Source: Lantana camara (taxonomy: Eukaryota > Streptophyta > Magnoliopsida > Lamiales > Verbenaceae). From it: a stretch of DNA of 64,000 bases. Shown here one piece after another: positions 21,995 to 33,080 of the stretch. Position 1 is the stretch's first letter. Each line of letters begins with the position of its first letter. Location of the stretch: the NCBI GenBank assembly GCA_037501455.1, contig CM074861.1, positions 98,371,001 through 98,435,000 of the forward strand, in the 5' to 3' direction. The notes beneath the pieces were generated by a model. That model was not told the origin of the DNA. It saw nothing but the letters and a program-made list of their open reading frames with translations, and ran no database searches. A program made the position numbers and the translations under genes.

Positions 21995-22837
21995 AGAAGA
22001 ATTCTAATATGACTCTGAAGAATTGAAGGATGTGTATGCGGCGGAAGAGAAGAAACGGAAGAAGACATTAGGGTTTCAGGATAATGTTTATTGAATAATG
22101 AGATTGTGTGTTAAGGCAACACACAAGTACAAGCCAATATATACAAAACGTGTCTAACGGCTATAAAGCGTACAAGGAAATAAAGAAGAGGAAACACGCT
22201 CCTGCTATACAAAAGAGAAAATAAAAAATATGGAATATAACAAAGTCAACAGACTCGAATCCTACTATTACTGGGAAAAGAATTAAAGGGAGGGAGCAAC
22301 GAGCAGATAAGTGATAAATCGATATTAACATTAATCAATAGAATTTAGATAGATTAGATATCATGGGTTGCATTCCTGCAAATTGGCTAATAACTACACT
22401 AAGCAATCAAACTGATCATGTTATTCAATTCGTAGGCATCTTCGTACCCGAGTCGCCGTATCAACGCCAAACGCTGATACCATCGCACTACGTTTATCAT
22501 TTGTATGATAGCTATCATACAACGTTTAAAGTGCTTCCTAACACCACAGTCGGGCTTTCACGATTGGATCTCAGGATATTAGGCAAATTTTTTAATCGCG
22601 AGTGACATTATCGAATCAGAATCGACGGTCAATATTCAGATATGCTTATAAGTCACCACCAATTGAGCGGAGATTTCTCAAGAATTGATGTCAAATAGGT
22701 CAGAGAAGATGAACAACAAGGCTCCTATCAACTTTGCGCCGTTGGAACTAAAGGAAGGGTTATTAGGTGGAATCCGAGAATACTTGCACGAGCAGGACAT
22801 AATTGGGTCAAGCAATTTTCTTCATCATATTTGGGTG
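21995..22837. other. Unassigned stretch between MULE-1 and LINE debris
   Basis: 22060-22270 resembles the untranslated end of an LTR (short repeats, CAACACACAAGTACAAGCC), but no partner copy is in the window. An 80-codon ORF at 22363-22605 (MGCIPANWLITTLSNQ...) shows no motif I recognise and is probably chance or a fragment. No gene is supported. Confidence 0.35.
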
Positions 22838-23170
22838 TCAAATCATTCGGATCAAAATGTCAGAGGCACAATGGCGAGAGCGGAGAATGGAAGCAGAAGG
22901 AATCGCAGAGTTGCACACACGCCAAGCAAAAGTTCGTACCTTAGGAGCAATGTCAACATCCCACAAAAGTTTCCAAGGAGGAATGTCCTGACCTCTGGAG
23001 CTTGAAGCATGCGTTCTAGCGAGAATATCCAAGTCAAGAAAATAAGCTGATTTAACGGAGAAGGAACCATGCTTGGTGGCCCGCCACACAAGTGTATCCG
23101 GCCACGGCGAAGGATAAAGCGGCATAGCAGCAGCAGCCTCCGCATCTTGGGGGGAGAGATGGTATCTCAA
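22838..23170 (-). pseudogene. LINE reverse-transcriptase C-terminal fragment (zf-RVT region)
   Basis: A 110-residue open stretch on the minus strand, with SPWPDTLVWRATKHGSFSVK, then SAYFLD, WKLLWDVDIAPKVRTFAWRV and CNSAIPSASILRSR. This is the zinc-finger-like region that follows the reverse transcriptase domain in plant non-LTR retrotransposons (D...W....G.FSVKSAY, then W...W....P.K...F.WR). Both the upstream RT and the downstream continuation are missing on this strand. The neighbouring RNase H piece at 23205-23581 is on the opposite strand, so the element has been broken and inverted. Confidence 0.8.
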
Positions 23171-23204
23171 GAGTTGAACATTCCACTCATTGCTGTTCGG
23201 CTGG

Positions 23205-23581
23205 AAAAGATGGCAGACTTTAGAGGCCTGGGCTGCTATTGAAGGTCTTCTTTTGGCACTTGAAACGGCTGGACTAACATTATTTTGGAAGGTGACTATT
23301 TGAATTTATTTTCAAGATTTTAGAGCCCTATTGCTGATGATTCTCTTGTTGGGAATTTCGTTTTGGAGGTTAGGCAGCTTAGTAGTTCTTTTGCTTCTTG
23401 TTCTTTTTGTTATGTCAGTAGGGAAAGCAATAGTGTTGCGCATTCCCTAGCTAGACTTGCAGCCTCGGCCTGTGTTAGATCCAGGCTTTTGCCGGATGTC
23501 ATTTCTCGCTTGGTTCAGTTGGAAGCTGTCGCGTCTTGACCGTTTCTGGCTTTGTTTCCTCCAAAAAAAAAAAAAAAAAAA
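23205..23581 (+). pseudogene. LINE 3' end: RNase H-like fragment and poly(A) tail
   Basis: The plus-strand translation reads EAWAAIEGLLLALETAGLT, then after a frame change LEGDYLNLFSRF, an in-frame stop (TAG near 23319), and SLVGNFVLEVRQLSSSF ... NSVAHSLARLAASA. This is the RNase H-like domain (EA.A...GL..A, LEGD, N..AH.LA) found at the C-terminus of plant LINE polyproteins. It ends with a stop, a short UTR and an A-run (23563-23581). The frameshift and stop show it is dead. Confidence 0.82.
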
Positions 23582-24242
23582 GTTTTATTTTGAGGAGGAC
23601 TAAATAAATCTTTTTGTGTTTATTAAACCTTGATCGGCTTTGTATTTTGTGTTTTTTCAATAGTAATATTTCATTCCAATTCGTGATATTAATTATTGGC
23701 TTTGATGAGACTATGTTTTGTTCAGTGTGATTGTTGGGGCATATTATGATCGTTTAGGGTTTTTCTGTAAAGAAGGATTGATTTGTGGCCATTTATAATC
23801 GAAAACTATAACATTCCAAACATAAGGATGATAAATTTTTGGAATCTACTAGATTGAAATCGTGTTTTTAAATATATATATGATTTGTAGCATTAACATT
23901 ATATTAGAGGGGTGGACGTAAAATCCGCCAAACTGATTAAACAAAATTTCGATAAAAATGATTAATGAATCGAAGTTTCAGTTTGATATCAAGTACAAAA
24001 AAAAATTTAAACTGGAATAATTAATAAATTATCTAATCCTGATAGGGATTATAAGGTTGACGACCAGCAATTAGTATCATATTGATAACAATTCAAATGT
24101 TTAAAATTTTATATTTGAAAACTCCCCATTAGTTAAAAAATTTTTAGTTTGTTCCTATTTTTAAAATCATTTTTGTTCACTCCCCAAATGAGACTCATAA
24201 TTTGAGTTTGCTCCCGCGATTTAGTTACGATATAATGCAATT
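23582..24242. other. Gene-free AT-rich stretch
   Basis: No coding region was recognised. Around 24118-24230 there is a block (GAAAACTCCCCATTAGTTAA ... CACTCCCCAAATGAGACTC) resembling 50312-50590, where the same words form an inverted repeat; this is probably one arm of a MITE. Confidence 0.4.
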
Positions 24243-24990
24243 CGGTTACGTATGTCAGTATTATCTATGCACGATGTAACATTCTCGAGGCCCGTCGGAA
24301 TTGGGGGCATTCTCAATCTCAGGGATGCTGAGGGGAAACCGTTAGCAGCGTTCAGCTTGGGTATTGGAGTTAGTACAAACACCTTAGCGGAGCTGGAGGC
24401 TCTAGTAGAAGAGGATGTGCTTATGGGCTGGCAAGGAGTGCGTGAACATTAAAGAGAGATGGCTCTTGAATTTTAGTGCTAATGTCAAGATCTTTGTTTG
24501 TGTTATTGAGGCCGCTGCTGTTGTTATGAGTGGATGTTGGGATTTAGTCCTTTTCAAGGGTATGAATTTATGTATTGATTGGCATGGTACAGTTAGTCCG
24601 AATCGTGTTTTAAGTAGCAAGAACGTTAACGGGTCTGTCCGAATCGGGAATAACTACTGTTCCGGGTTAGTCTGAATCTCTTCCAAGACCTGGTAATTGA
24701 CTCGATTATCGAGAGTTTGTTCTTTTCTACTAGCTCGATTGTCGTAAGCCCGTAACTATGTTTGGTCATGCCAGATCCTCGAATGGGATCCTTTACCCCT
24801 TGTTTAGTTGCTTTTGGTTTTGCCCCGGGTTGTCCATTCCCATTGTTTTCGTGGGGGCATTTTGGTTTTTGGTCACTTTGTGATGCCTGGATTGGCTCGT
24901 TGTACTTGTTCTCGTTGTTGATGGTATATATGAGGAGGGGTCCTCGTCTCTAACCCCACGGTCCTTCGACCGGTTTGCTTTAAAAAAAAA
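24243..24990 (+). pseudogene. Second LINE relic with RNase H-like motif
   Basis: The ORF at 24252-24452 contains GIGGILNLRDAEGKPLAAFS then GIGVSTNTLAELEAL, the start of the RNase H-like domain of plant LINEs (G.GG.LRD..G......G.....N..AEL.AL). After that the reading is shifted and degraded. The segment ends in a GC-richer 3' UTR-like tract and an A-run at 24980-24990. It is independent of the fragment at 23205 and in the same orientation. Confidence 0.7.
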
Positions 24991-25977
24991 AATTGTTCGG
25001 ACGGAGTGGATTATAGTCCCTCATTTTTCAATTTTCAATTTTTCCTAGCTTGGCCTGTCATTTTATCCGTTAAATTTAGTCAAATTTGTAATTTTATTAT
25101 TTTATCCTTAATATATTGTAAAGGTACTTGTAATGTTATTGAAACTCAGGAGTATACATGTATATATAGTGCAATTAGAATCCAATTATGAAAAAGATTC
25201 ATTGTAATTGATTGAGAAATCACCAAAAATATTTTGGTCCTAAATAAAGAGCCAACAACCCCAAAAACCCCGTGTTAATCGAAATGATCACAAAAAACCC
25301 CTGACAAAAAAAAACTACTTTAAAAAACCCTCTGTTTTTTAAAATAAACTCACCGCCCCCTGCCCCCATTTGGTCAACGAAAAAAGATGAAAATCCCGTA
25401 ATACCCTTCTGCTGCATTTAGTACACTTCCTTTGCACCCTCTTTTGAAAACATTATTTCACATTGCACAAATTGTTGGAGGGAAAAAACTTGAGCAGGTC
25501 TTCCTCGCGAAAACCCTAGACAATTTAGCCATAGAAATCGTGCGACGCCAAGGATTTTATTGTTGAAGCTGGTGAGAACGCATTATATTGAAGTTTTGTC
25601 GGGGTGTTTTGGCATTTTGACCCGTTTCTGAAGGACATTGAGGTATGTACTTGACAAATCCGTTGGTTCAAGAGGCAATCGCTCATTTTTTTGTAAATGA
25701 TATGGCATTATATGTAAATTCCTGTATTTTTCTTGAGATTTCTAAATGTGGTCGTCAGAATGTCGTGTTTCCATCACTGGACCTAGGGTTTGCAATGATT
25801 CTATGTAAATGAGGGTTTTTATTTTATTTTATTTTATTTTTACGTGAGGGAACATATTCAAAATCTTATTGTGGAACTAGCGTGTTGAAGTTTGCATGTT
25901 TTCATGTTTTGAGATTTTTGTGAAAGGGTCAGTTTGTGAGCTAATTTTGAATTCCCTTTCCCCTTTTTTATAACAGA

Positions 25978-28900
25978 ATGCTTCATCGTATAATTCTATG
26001 GATTGGAGGCTATTTTCTAGAGATTCCAGATCGTGACCGGAATTATGTGGGTGGGAGGAGATTTGTAAGTAACCCCATAAGCCTTGACTTTTTCTATTAT
26101 AACAAGCTTATGGACTTCTATCGGATGTGTGGGGGTCGTGGGATGGCTATTGATTTTTACTACCTAGAGCCTGGGTACAATCTGAATAATGGATTGAGGC
26201 CTCTAGATAGTGAATGGGCTTTTGTGCACATGCAAGAGGAACACCAAGTTCACAGGGACATCATTGTATATTCTGTGAAAGGTCCAGCACCATTATGTGC
26301 TCTTGAAGCCGACGGAACCGATGTCACAATGATGGCGATAGCTGCAGACCAAGGGCAACCCATATTAATGCTCAGACAGGACAATGAGCCCGTTGTACAA
26401 GATAATGTGGAAGAAGATTTACCAGATGATAACATCCCTGAGGAAGGTGTCACACAAGCGGATGGAACTCCTGCACAGGAAGAGACACATCCATCAGATC
26501 CTTCTGGTTCAAGACAACAAGAAACTCAAACAACCCCTGAGGTAGAAGATCCTTTTGTTGATTATGAGATTGAAGAAGATCCTGAAGCTGGAAATGGTAC
26601 AGAGACAGAGTTTATGAACAATGCAACAGGTATTTGTACAAGTATTCTGTTCAAGTTGTACATGCAAATGTGATTTGTAATTGTGATCTTCATATTGAAC
26701 CATTTAATGATGTTGGTTTTATACTTGTAGAAGGACATGAGAATATGGTAGCTGATGAAGAAATAGATGTTGCTGGAAATGATGATGGGAATGCAGCTGA
26801 TGACACTGATGATGATGTTGATGAGGAACAAATTGATGTAGACTTGGAAGCTGGAAATGAAGCTGATACTGAACCTGTTCAAGAGGATGACCATGAAGCT
26901 GGTTTGGAACCTGACTTGGAACCTTGTCCAGAAATGGCTGAGGAATTCAGACAGACAATGCAATCTCAGAGAAAGGGAAAACAGCCAATGGGCCACACAT
27001 CAGGTTTTAACTTATATGTTTTACTTGAAACTGTCATGTAGAATGATGTGCAACTGATAAAGAAGGTTGATACATGATGTTTCCATAAACCAATTCAGAT
27101 TTTCTATCTTCATAATGAAATGTGGTGTGCAACTGATTAGTGAAAGTCAGATATGATAATGTGATGTTCCCAATTTGATTGAACTTGAAGCAGTGATTTG
27201 TGATTTGCAAATATGGGATTTATAACTATGTGATTTAGAACTGTGTCATGTGCCAAAGTGTGATGAGCAATTCTGAGTAAACTTAAATATTCCATATGGT
27301 CTAATCTCAGGTGACCCTGAGGACTCCCCTGGATATAGTGAAGATGAGGATTGGTGTGAGTCAGATGGTTCTGATACAAGTGCAGCTGAAAGCTTGCAAG
27401 TCCAAGAGGAGGATGATTCTGATTGGTACAGTGGTGTTGAAGGCTCAGAAGATGATGACATTTTTCTACCAAGAGACAGAAGCAAGTTAGCCAAGAAAAA
27501 AAAGTTAGAAGAGATGAGGAAGAAGAAAAAGGATTCAAAGAGGCAAAGGAGGCATGCAGAGGCAGAAGATGATGTACCAAATGCTGCTGAAGGAGATAAC
27601 TGGTACAGTGATGCTGAAGAGGATGAGAACTTTGATATCCCCCCGGAGTCAGACCATGAAGGCCCAAGATTTGCTATGTTTAGAGATGGAGACAATGTGG
27701 AGGGTCTGAAATTCCATATTGGTCTAACCTTCTCTGGAGTGATTAAGTACAAGGAGGTTCTTACTGACTGGAGCATCCGCAAAGGTTTTGTCATTGATTT
27801 TGAGAAATCTGAGAAGACCAGAGTAACAGCCAATTGTGCAGCCGAAGGATGTAAATGGAGGATTCATGCTTCAGTGAAGCAGAATTCTCCCCTTTTCCAA
27901 GTGAAGACACTTAAGGGAGAGCATACCTGTGCAAGAAAGAAGAAGAATTATAGAGCCACAGCTGCTTATATTGCAACAAGAATGGAGCAAACAATCAGAG
28001 ATCATCCGGATGTCAAAGCAAGTACTTTGCAAAACATTGTTCAGAGAGATGTGGGTGTGGAGATAACACCGTCAGTTGCGCAAAGAGCAAAGAAATTGGC
28101 CATGGACAAGATAAGAGGAGAGTTTGAGGTTGATTTTGGCCTGCTATGGGACTACTGTGAAACAGTAAGGGTTAGAAATCCTGGCAGCACTGTATTTGTG
28201 CAGCAAATAGAAGATTCAAATCCTCCCAGGTTTGACAAGATGTACTATAGCTTATCTGCTATGAAGCAAGGCTTTCTAGATGGTTGTAGGCCATTGATTG
28301 GCCTGGATGGTTGCTTCATAAAAACAGTCCATGGTGGTCAGTTGTTGTCTGCAGTGGGAAAAGATGGCAATGACAACCTGTTTCCAATTGCGATTGCATA
28401 TGTGAGAAGTGAAAACAGCACCACGTGGAAGTGGTTTATTGAGACTTTACTGACTGATTTGGGTGGGCAACAAGGTGGGAAGTGGACTTTCATAAGTGAC
28501 CGACAGAAGGGCCTTTTGGATGCAGTTAGTCAGCTTGCACCGGAATGTGAGCACAGGTAATAAATTGTTTTACATGTAATTATTTGTGTTGCATGTGTTA
28601 TTAACTGTATTACATGTGTAATTACCTGTTTAACTTATGGTGCCACCAACCCTGAGTTAAACGTATGTAACACAGAAAACCCTGACCAAGAAACAATACC
28701 TTTAAAAAACCCTATATTTTTTACATATGTAAGTAGTTGTTCAACATTTGTAATTATGTAACTATTATCTGATTTAATTATTAATAAAAACTTGATTCTG
28801 TTAACTGCAGGTTTTGTTTAAGACACATGTATCAAAATTTCAGCACACGTTGGAAGGGACAGGAGTTGAAGAGCTTGTTTTGGAAGGCTGCATCCGCTGC

Positions 28901-30416
28901 AAACAAGGATGAGTGGAGAGATATAATGCAAAAGATGAAGGAGGTTGATCCTAGCTTGGAAAATGGTCAAGTAACTGCCTATGACTGGCTCATTTCCATC
29001 CATCCAGATTGTTGGTCAAGGGCTTTTTTTAGAAGGACATGTAAGTCAGATGTTTTGGTTAATAATATATGTGAATCATGGAATAATCTTATTTTACCAG
29101 CTAGGGAGAAGTCTGTTGTGCGTATGTTTGAGTGGATTCGTGTTAGGATAATGAATAGAGTGGGGACTAAAAGGTTAGGAATGGAAACATATGCTGGTGA
29201 TGTTTGTCCAAATGTCTTGAAAAAATTGAACAAAAACATTGGTTTGGGTAATTATTATTTCCCTCAGTGGGCTGATGGGAGTGAGTTTGAGGTTGAGATG
29301 AATGGGGATCAGTTTGTTGTGAATCTGGAGGAACGTACATGTACCTGTGGGTCTTTCCAGTTGAATGGATTCCCTTGCTGTCATGCCTGTTCATGTATAA
29401 ATGAGAGAAGGGAGAACAGAGAGGATTACATTGATGCTTGTTATAAGAAGGCTTCCTACAATGATGTTTACAAACATGTAGTCCGTGCTATCCCTGGAAG
29501 AAAACATTTCATCAGAACTGGTCTTCAGCCACTAAAGGGTCCGGAGTATAAAGTGAAGATGGGGCGGCCTAAAAAGGCAAGAAGAAAGAGTGCAAATGAA
29601 GGTGTTACTAGCACAAGGACCGGTCTTACTCATACGTGCAGCAAGTGTTACGAGTTAGGCCATAATGTGAAGACTTGCACGAACAAACCACACCCAAATT
29701 CCAGATTTTACACGGTATATGAATTGATTTTTAAATTGTTGTAAATTTACTGCATTATGTAGCAGCTGCATACCTTAATTTCTTTCTTTTTTCTCTTCCT
29801 TAACAGGTTGGGCTTTCCGGGTTGGACAATGGCAATAGAAGACCTAATGTAGTACTCTTTAATTATTCAAATAAATTTAAAAACTTGTATATTATTTGGA
29901 AAATGTGCAATAATACCTGTAATTTTGTAGGTTTCAAGTCATAGAGGGAGGAGAAGGGTATTCAACATTACACGAGATAGGCAAGCCGCTGTCCGTGCAA
30001 GGTCTGCTGCAAGGGTTGCTGCTGAAAACTCCCAGGCACCACCACCCCAAGCAAGTAATCATACTGCTGAACAGAGTCCTTCCCAAGCACAAACACATTC
30101 CCAGACTACTCCAGCTTCAGCATCCCAGGTTCCACGAGCCCGAAATCTGCAAAAAACACCTGTACAAACTTCCCAATCCACTCCACCTACTGTTCAAACA
30201 CCAACTATGACTGCTGGTGCACATACATCAACTGCTCAAGGTCAGATCCAAGCTGCACAAACAACTCCATCTGCTCCAAGTGTTGAAACTGCAGCTCCAA
30301 CCGCTCGTCAACAACAACGCAGAGCTTGGAATAAAAGAACAACGGAAGCAGAGGCCTTTCGAAATGTAAGAGGGAGGGCAGCTGCCCGAAGAAATCAAGC
30401 TCCTTGGAAGCCCTGA
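25978..30416 (+). CDS. Mutator-type transposase of MULE-2 (about 1,200 aa, six exons)
   Basis: Predicted exons: 25978-26629, 26731-27003, 27311-28556, 28811-29714, 29807-29848 and 29931-30416. All joins are GT-AG and in frame (1,201 codons with stop). The start at 25978 (MLHRIILWIGGYFLEI) opens a PB1-like N-terminal domain (about residues 1-100). Long acidic stretches and a basic KKKK.EE cluster follow. The MuDR-type DNA-binding domain (LKFHIGLTFSGVIKYKEVL ... GCKWRIHASV ... HTCARKKK) precedes the catalytic core, with Asp residues in GLDGCFIKT and FISDRQKGL and the FCLRHMYQNF helix across the exon 3/4 join. Then come the SWIM finger CTCGSFQLNGFPCCHACSCI, a GRPKKARRKS basic motif and the knuckle CSKCYELGHNVKTC. 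The C-terminal exon is Ala/Gln/Pro/Thr-rich. Nothing in the frame looks broken. Confidence 0.92.
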
Positions 30417-30948
30417 ATGAGCAGTACTCAACCACCCAGATTCAGATCTAGATCTTAAGTTATATGCCAATTCATTTTGCCCTATAAACAATGTTTTATT
30501 GCTTGGATACTGTGAATGGTGGACCACTTTTTGTATTGGTATTGTGGGAGTGTGTATCCCCACTTTGGCATCTAACATTGGTAAATAGGAAAATGACTTT
30601 TGCTTCATGAATGCAGACTTTATTGTACCCAAGGATGAGCTTGCCAAGGCTGTGGCTTTAAATTATGTTTTGACTGGTTGTTCATGTCTAGATCTGTTTT
30701 CACATGTTTGATTTGGAATTTTAATACACAATCCAATGATGTTTACAGTGTACTGGGAATATTGTCGGTTTTCTGTGCTTCTTTTTAGAAACACAAGGTT
30801 TTCCTTGCAAGTTAAAGAAAACACAGGGTAACTGGTAAATATTTAACCAACAAACATAACTGGGCCGAAAATTCATCATTTCATTGCAAACTTTGAACAC
30901 TACAGGCACAAAACAGGAACACTACGAAGACTTTTACAGATTCAATGA

Positions 30949-31359
30949 TCATTTCATAAGAACAATTACCAACAACAACAACAAACCCATTAAAATAACC
31001 CAAACAAGAACATTTTGCCTTTCTTCCAATTTCATTGTCGAGGCCCCAATTTCAGAAACCCTAGAATTATTGGGTCCTTCACATTCATCCTCACAATCAT
31101 CAAATGCTTTGACGTTGCTTCCTTCTTCACCAACTACATCCCATTTAGCTTGAATAGGATAAACCCAACGGAAATATCCACACTGAGATGAGGTGCAAGA
31201 GTAGTAAAGAAGGCCTTTCGTGGGTTTATTCCATGATTCAACCACCTTTATAATAGCCTTCAACCCGCAAGAACAATTAGGAGTGGGTGGGTAACGAACC
31301 TCAAGCTCCGATTTCAGTTTCTTCAGCCTCCTATCGCCGTACAATTTGGAGGAAGCCAT
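30949..31359 (-). CDS. Tail-anchored GRF-type zinc-finger protein of MULE-2 (136 aa)
   Basis: A single-exon ORF starting MASSKLYGDRRLKKLKSE. A GRF-type finger spans about residues 29-66: CSCGL, about 21 residues, LLYYSC, then QCGYFRWVYP. An acidic spacer with three Cys/Asp-rich turns follows, then a hydrophobic tail VLVWVILMGLLLLLVIVLMK at the very C-terminus, so it should be tail-anchored. It converges on the transposase (532 bp between stops) and starts about 300 bp inside the right end of the element. It shares architecture, but little sequence outside the finger, with the MULE-1 protein. A host gene captured once by an ancestor is possible; function is unknown. Confidence 0.82.
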   Translation of the reverse strand: MASSKLYGDRRLKKLKSELEVRYPPTPNCSCGLKAIIKVVESWNKPTKGLLYYSCTSSQCGYFRWVYPIQAKWDVVGEEGSNVKAFDDCEDECEGPNNSRVSEIGASTMKLEERQNVLVWVILMGLLLLLVIVLMK

Positions 31360-31667
31360 TATCGCACCTCTGGAGCTCTTTAGAAGATGAAGAAGGAGAC
31401 TGTAAAGGATTTCAAGATTTGAAAATTAGCACTAAAAGTTAAAGGGACTCAATGAGGGGCATACAAGACATTTCACACTCCAAAAGTAGCCGAAAACGCT
31501 TTCATACTTGCAGTCAGCGCGCGTGAGCCGCACCTACTGATTTCAGGGTTTTCGGTGCATATTTAAAAAAACACAAGGTTTTTTGAAGTACTTTTCTTTT
31601 GTCGGGGTTTTTTTTGCTACATTCGTGTTACACGAGGTACCTGGATGAAAATTTCCCCCTAAATAAA

Positions 31668-33080
31668 ATATTGAAGTTTGGACAATTAATTGCAACCGTT
31701 TCAAGTGAGTTGTCTTAATAGAAAATGTTGAGCCACCACCGCGGCCGCAGCCTCCACAACCTCAGCAAGTCGCCGCCTCCGCCCGCACAACCACCACACC
31801 TTCAGCAAATCGTCGCGGCTCCACCACCCTCAGCAAGTGTTCGTAAATCGTGTGACCAAACTGATTGATCATGTTGCGAGTGTAGTGCAAATATTAATAA
31901 TTTATCGAATTTGATAGACTCAAGTTTGAATTGATGTCCAATTAATTAATATACACATATTATAATTTTAATTGGAACCTGACTCGGTCGGATTAGTGTA
32001 ACGAAAATACGTGTGATGTACACTAATGGATGTGGTTGATTAAGTTAACTAAAGTATTTAGTGTGAGTTAAGTAATATGGATCATAGGAATTGACTGCAA
32101 AATATATGAATAGTTTATTAATGTTTGCATATATCGTCCATCATTGGACACTGGTAGGCTATGATTTATGTATATGGATTTAACGATATAAACTTTTTCT
32201 TAAAATTTTCATATAAGGAGTGTCGATACGGTACCCAACACAAGTATCCAACAAGATACCACATGATAAAATAATATTTTTAAAAATATTCGTGCATTAC
32301 TGTTGGTAGGTATTGGCATTTGTTAAGGCTGAGGTAATGTGCTATCTACGCAATCGTTTGTGCTGAAAATGCATCGGACCACATACATTGTTTATATGTT
32401 GTTCTACCAACATTACTGTTTTTTCTCAACCATAGTATTAATACATATTCATAACAAAAAGAGATCAATATTAAATGCTCTGTTCTGTAATCTTATTTCG
32501 CTCGCTAAATTTGTCGATACTCGTGCAACCACTTAGTAGATTACTCGCTACATAATTGTTCGTGATTTCACTTTGCACACAAGTTATTTATCAAATTAGT
32601 AGAATACAAAGTGAAATACAAAAAGTGAAATAGAAGACCTGTTCCGTTGTTTGGGCGTGTGCGAAATTTCGATTTGGAGGGATTTGTTACGAAAGTTATA
32701 AGAAATTTATATTTTGTAAGTGTTGATAGTTACACTGATACACACATACAACCCCTTTATAGTTTTGGATAATTACGGATACACCCCCTAACCTCAGGAA
32801 CGTTGCACCTTTAGGAATTTGAGTTCATGTTGAAGATAAACTTTCTACAACGTGGGAAATTTGATAAAATTCCATCAGCTTTCAGAATTGGGATAAAATT
32901 TAACGGACACTAACCTGACCGGATAAGTGAATTGACCGTTATGCCCTTAGAATTTGGAGCTTTGAAATGATAATGAACTTTCTGAAACAAGGGAAGTTTA
33001 CCAGAAAAATCCTTCAGAATATTTTTACAGAAGGAAATTAACTTGTGATGCATATATATGATACATCATCACATCAGAAA
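31668..33080. other. Gene-free stretch upstream of the ATL gene's 3' end
   Basis: Contains the duplicated segment at 31980-32923 and, at 31735-31850, a GC-rich run of repeating CCACAACCTCAGCAAGTCGC-like words on the plus strand with no long open frame. The region just before 33080 is presumably the 3' UTR of the minus-strand ATL gene. Confidence 0.45.
31980..32923. repeat. Copy 2 of a duplicated 0.8-kb segment
   Basis: Aligns with 14330-15128 in the same orientation, with an extra block of about 150 bp (32158-32310) that resembles the dispersed repeat at 13672-14314. The two copies flank the whole MULE-1, LINE and MULE-2 region. Divergence is substantial, so the duplication is not recent. 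Confidence 0.72.

Larger units (their letters stand above)
25249..31658 (+). mobile_element. Mutator-like element 2 (MULE-2), two-gene, probably complete
   Basis: About 6.4 kb. The ends are degenerate inverted repeats: left CCCCGTGTTAATCG ... AAAAAACCCC.GACAAAA, then TACTT.AAAAAACC and a T-run; the right end matches in reverse complement (CCTCGTGTAACACG ... AAAACCCCGACAAAAG). A 9-bp direct repeat CTAAATAAA lies at 25240-25248 and 31659-31667, fitting a Mutator target duplication. The outermost 25-30 bp of the two arms match poorly, so the exact ends are provisional. It carries a six-exon transposase gene (25978-30416) and a convergent GRF zinc-finger gene (30949-31359). The layout copies MULE-1, but the proteins are strongly diverged, so these are separate lineages, not a local duplication. 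Confidence 0.82.

Noticed and set aside
22363..22605. An 80-codon ORF as a real gene
   Set aside because: No recognisable motif, no splice partners and no conserved context; length is within chance expectation.
26562..27833. Minus-strand ORFs of 144-195 codons inside MULE-2
   Set aside because: They run antisense to acidic, repetitive transposase exons and have no domain; the plus frame is continuous with the transposase.
29995..30210. Plus-strand ORF rich in His/Leu in MULE-2's last exon
   Set aside because: Alternative frame of the Ala/Gln/Pro-rich final transposase exon, with no family signal.
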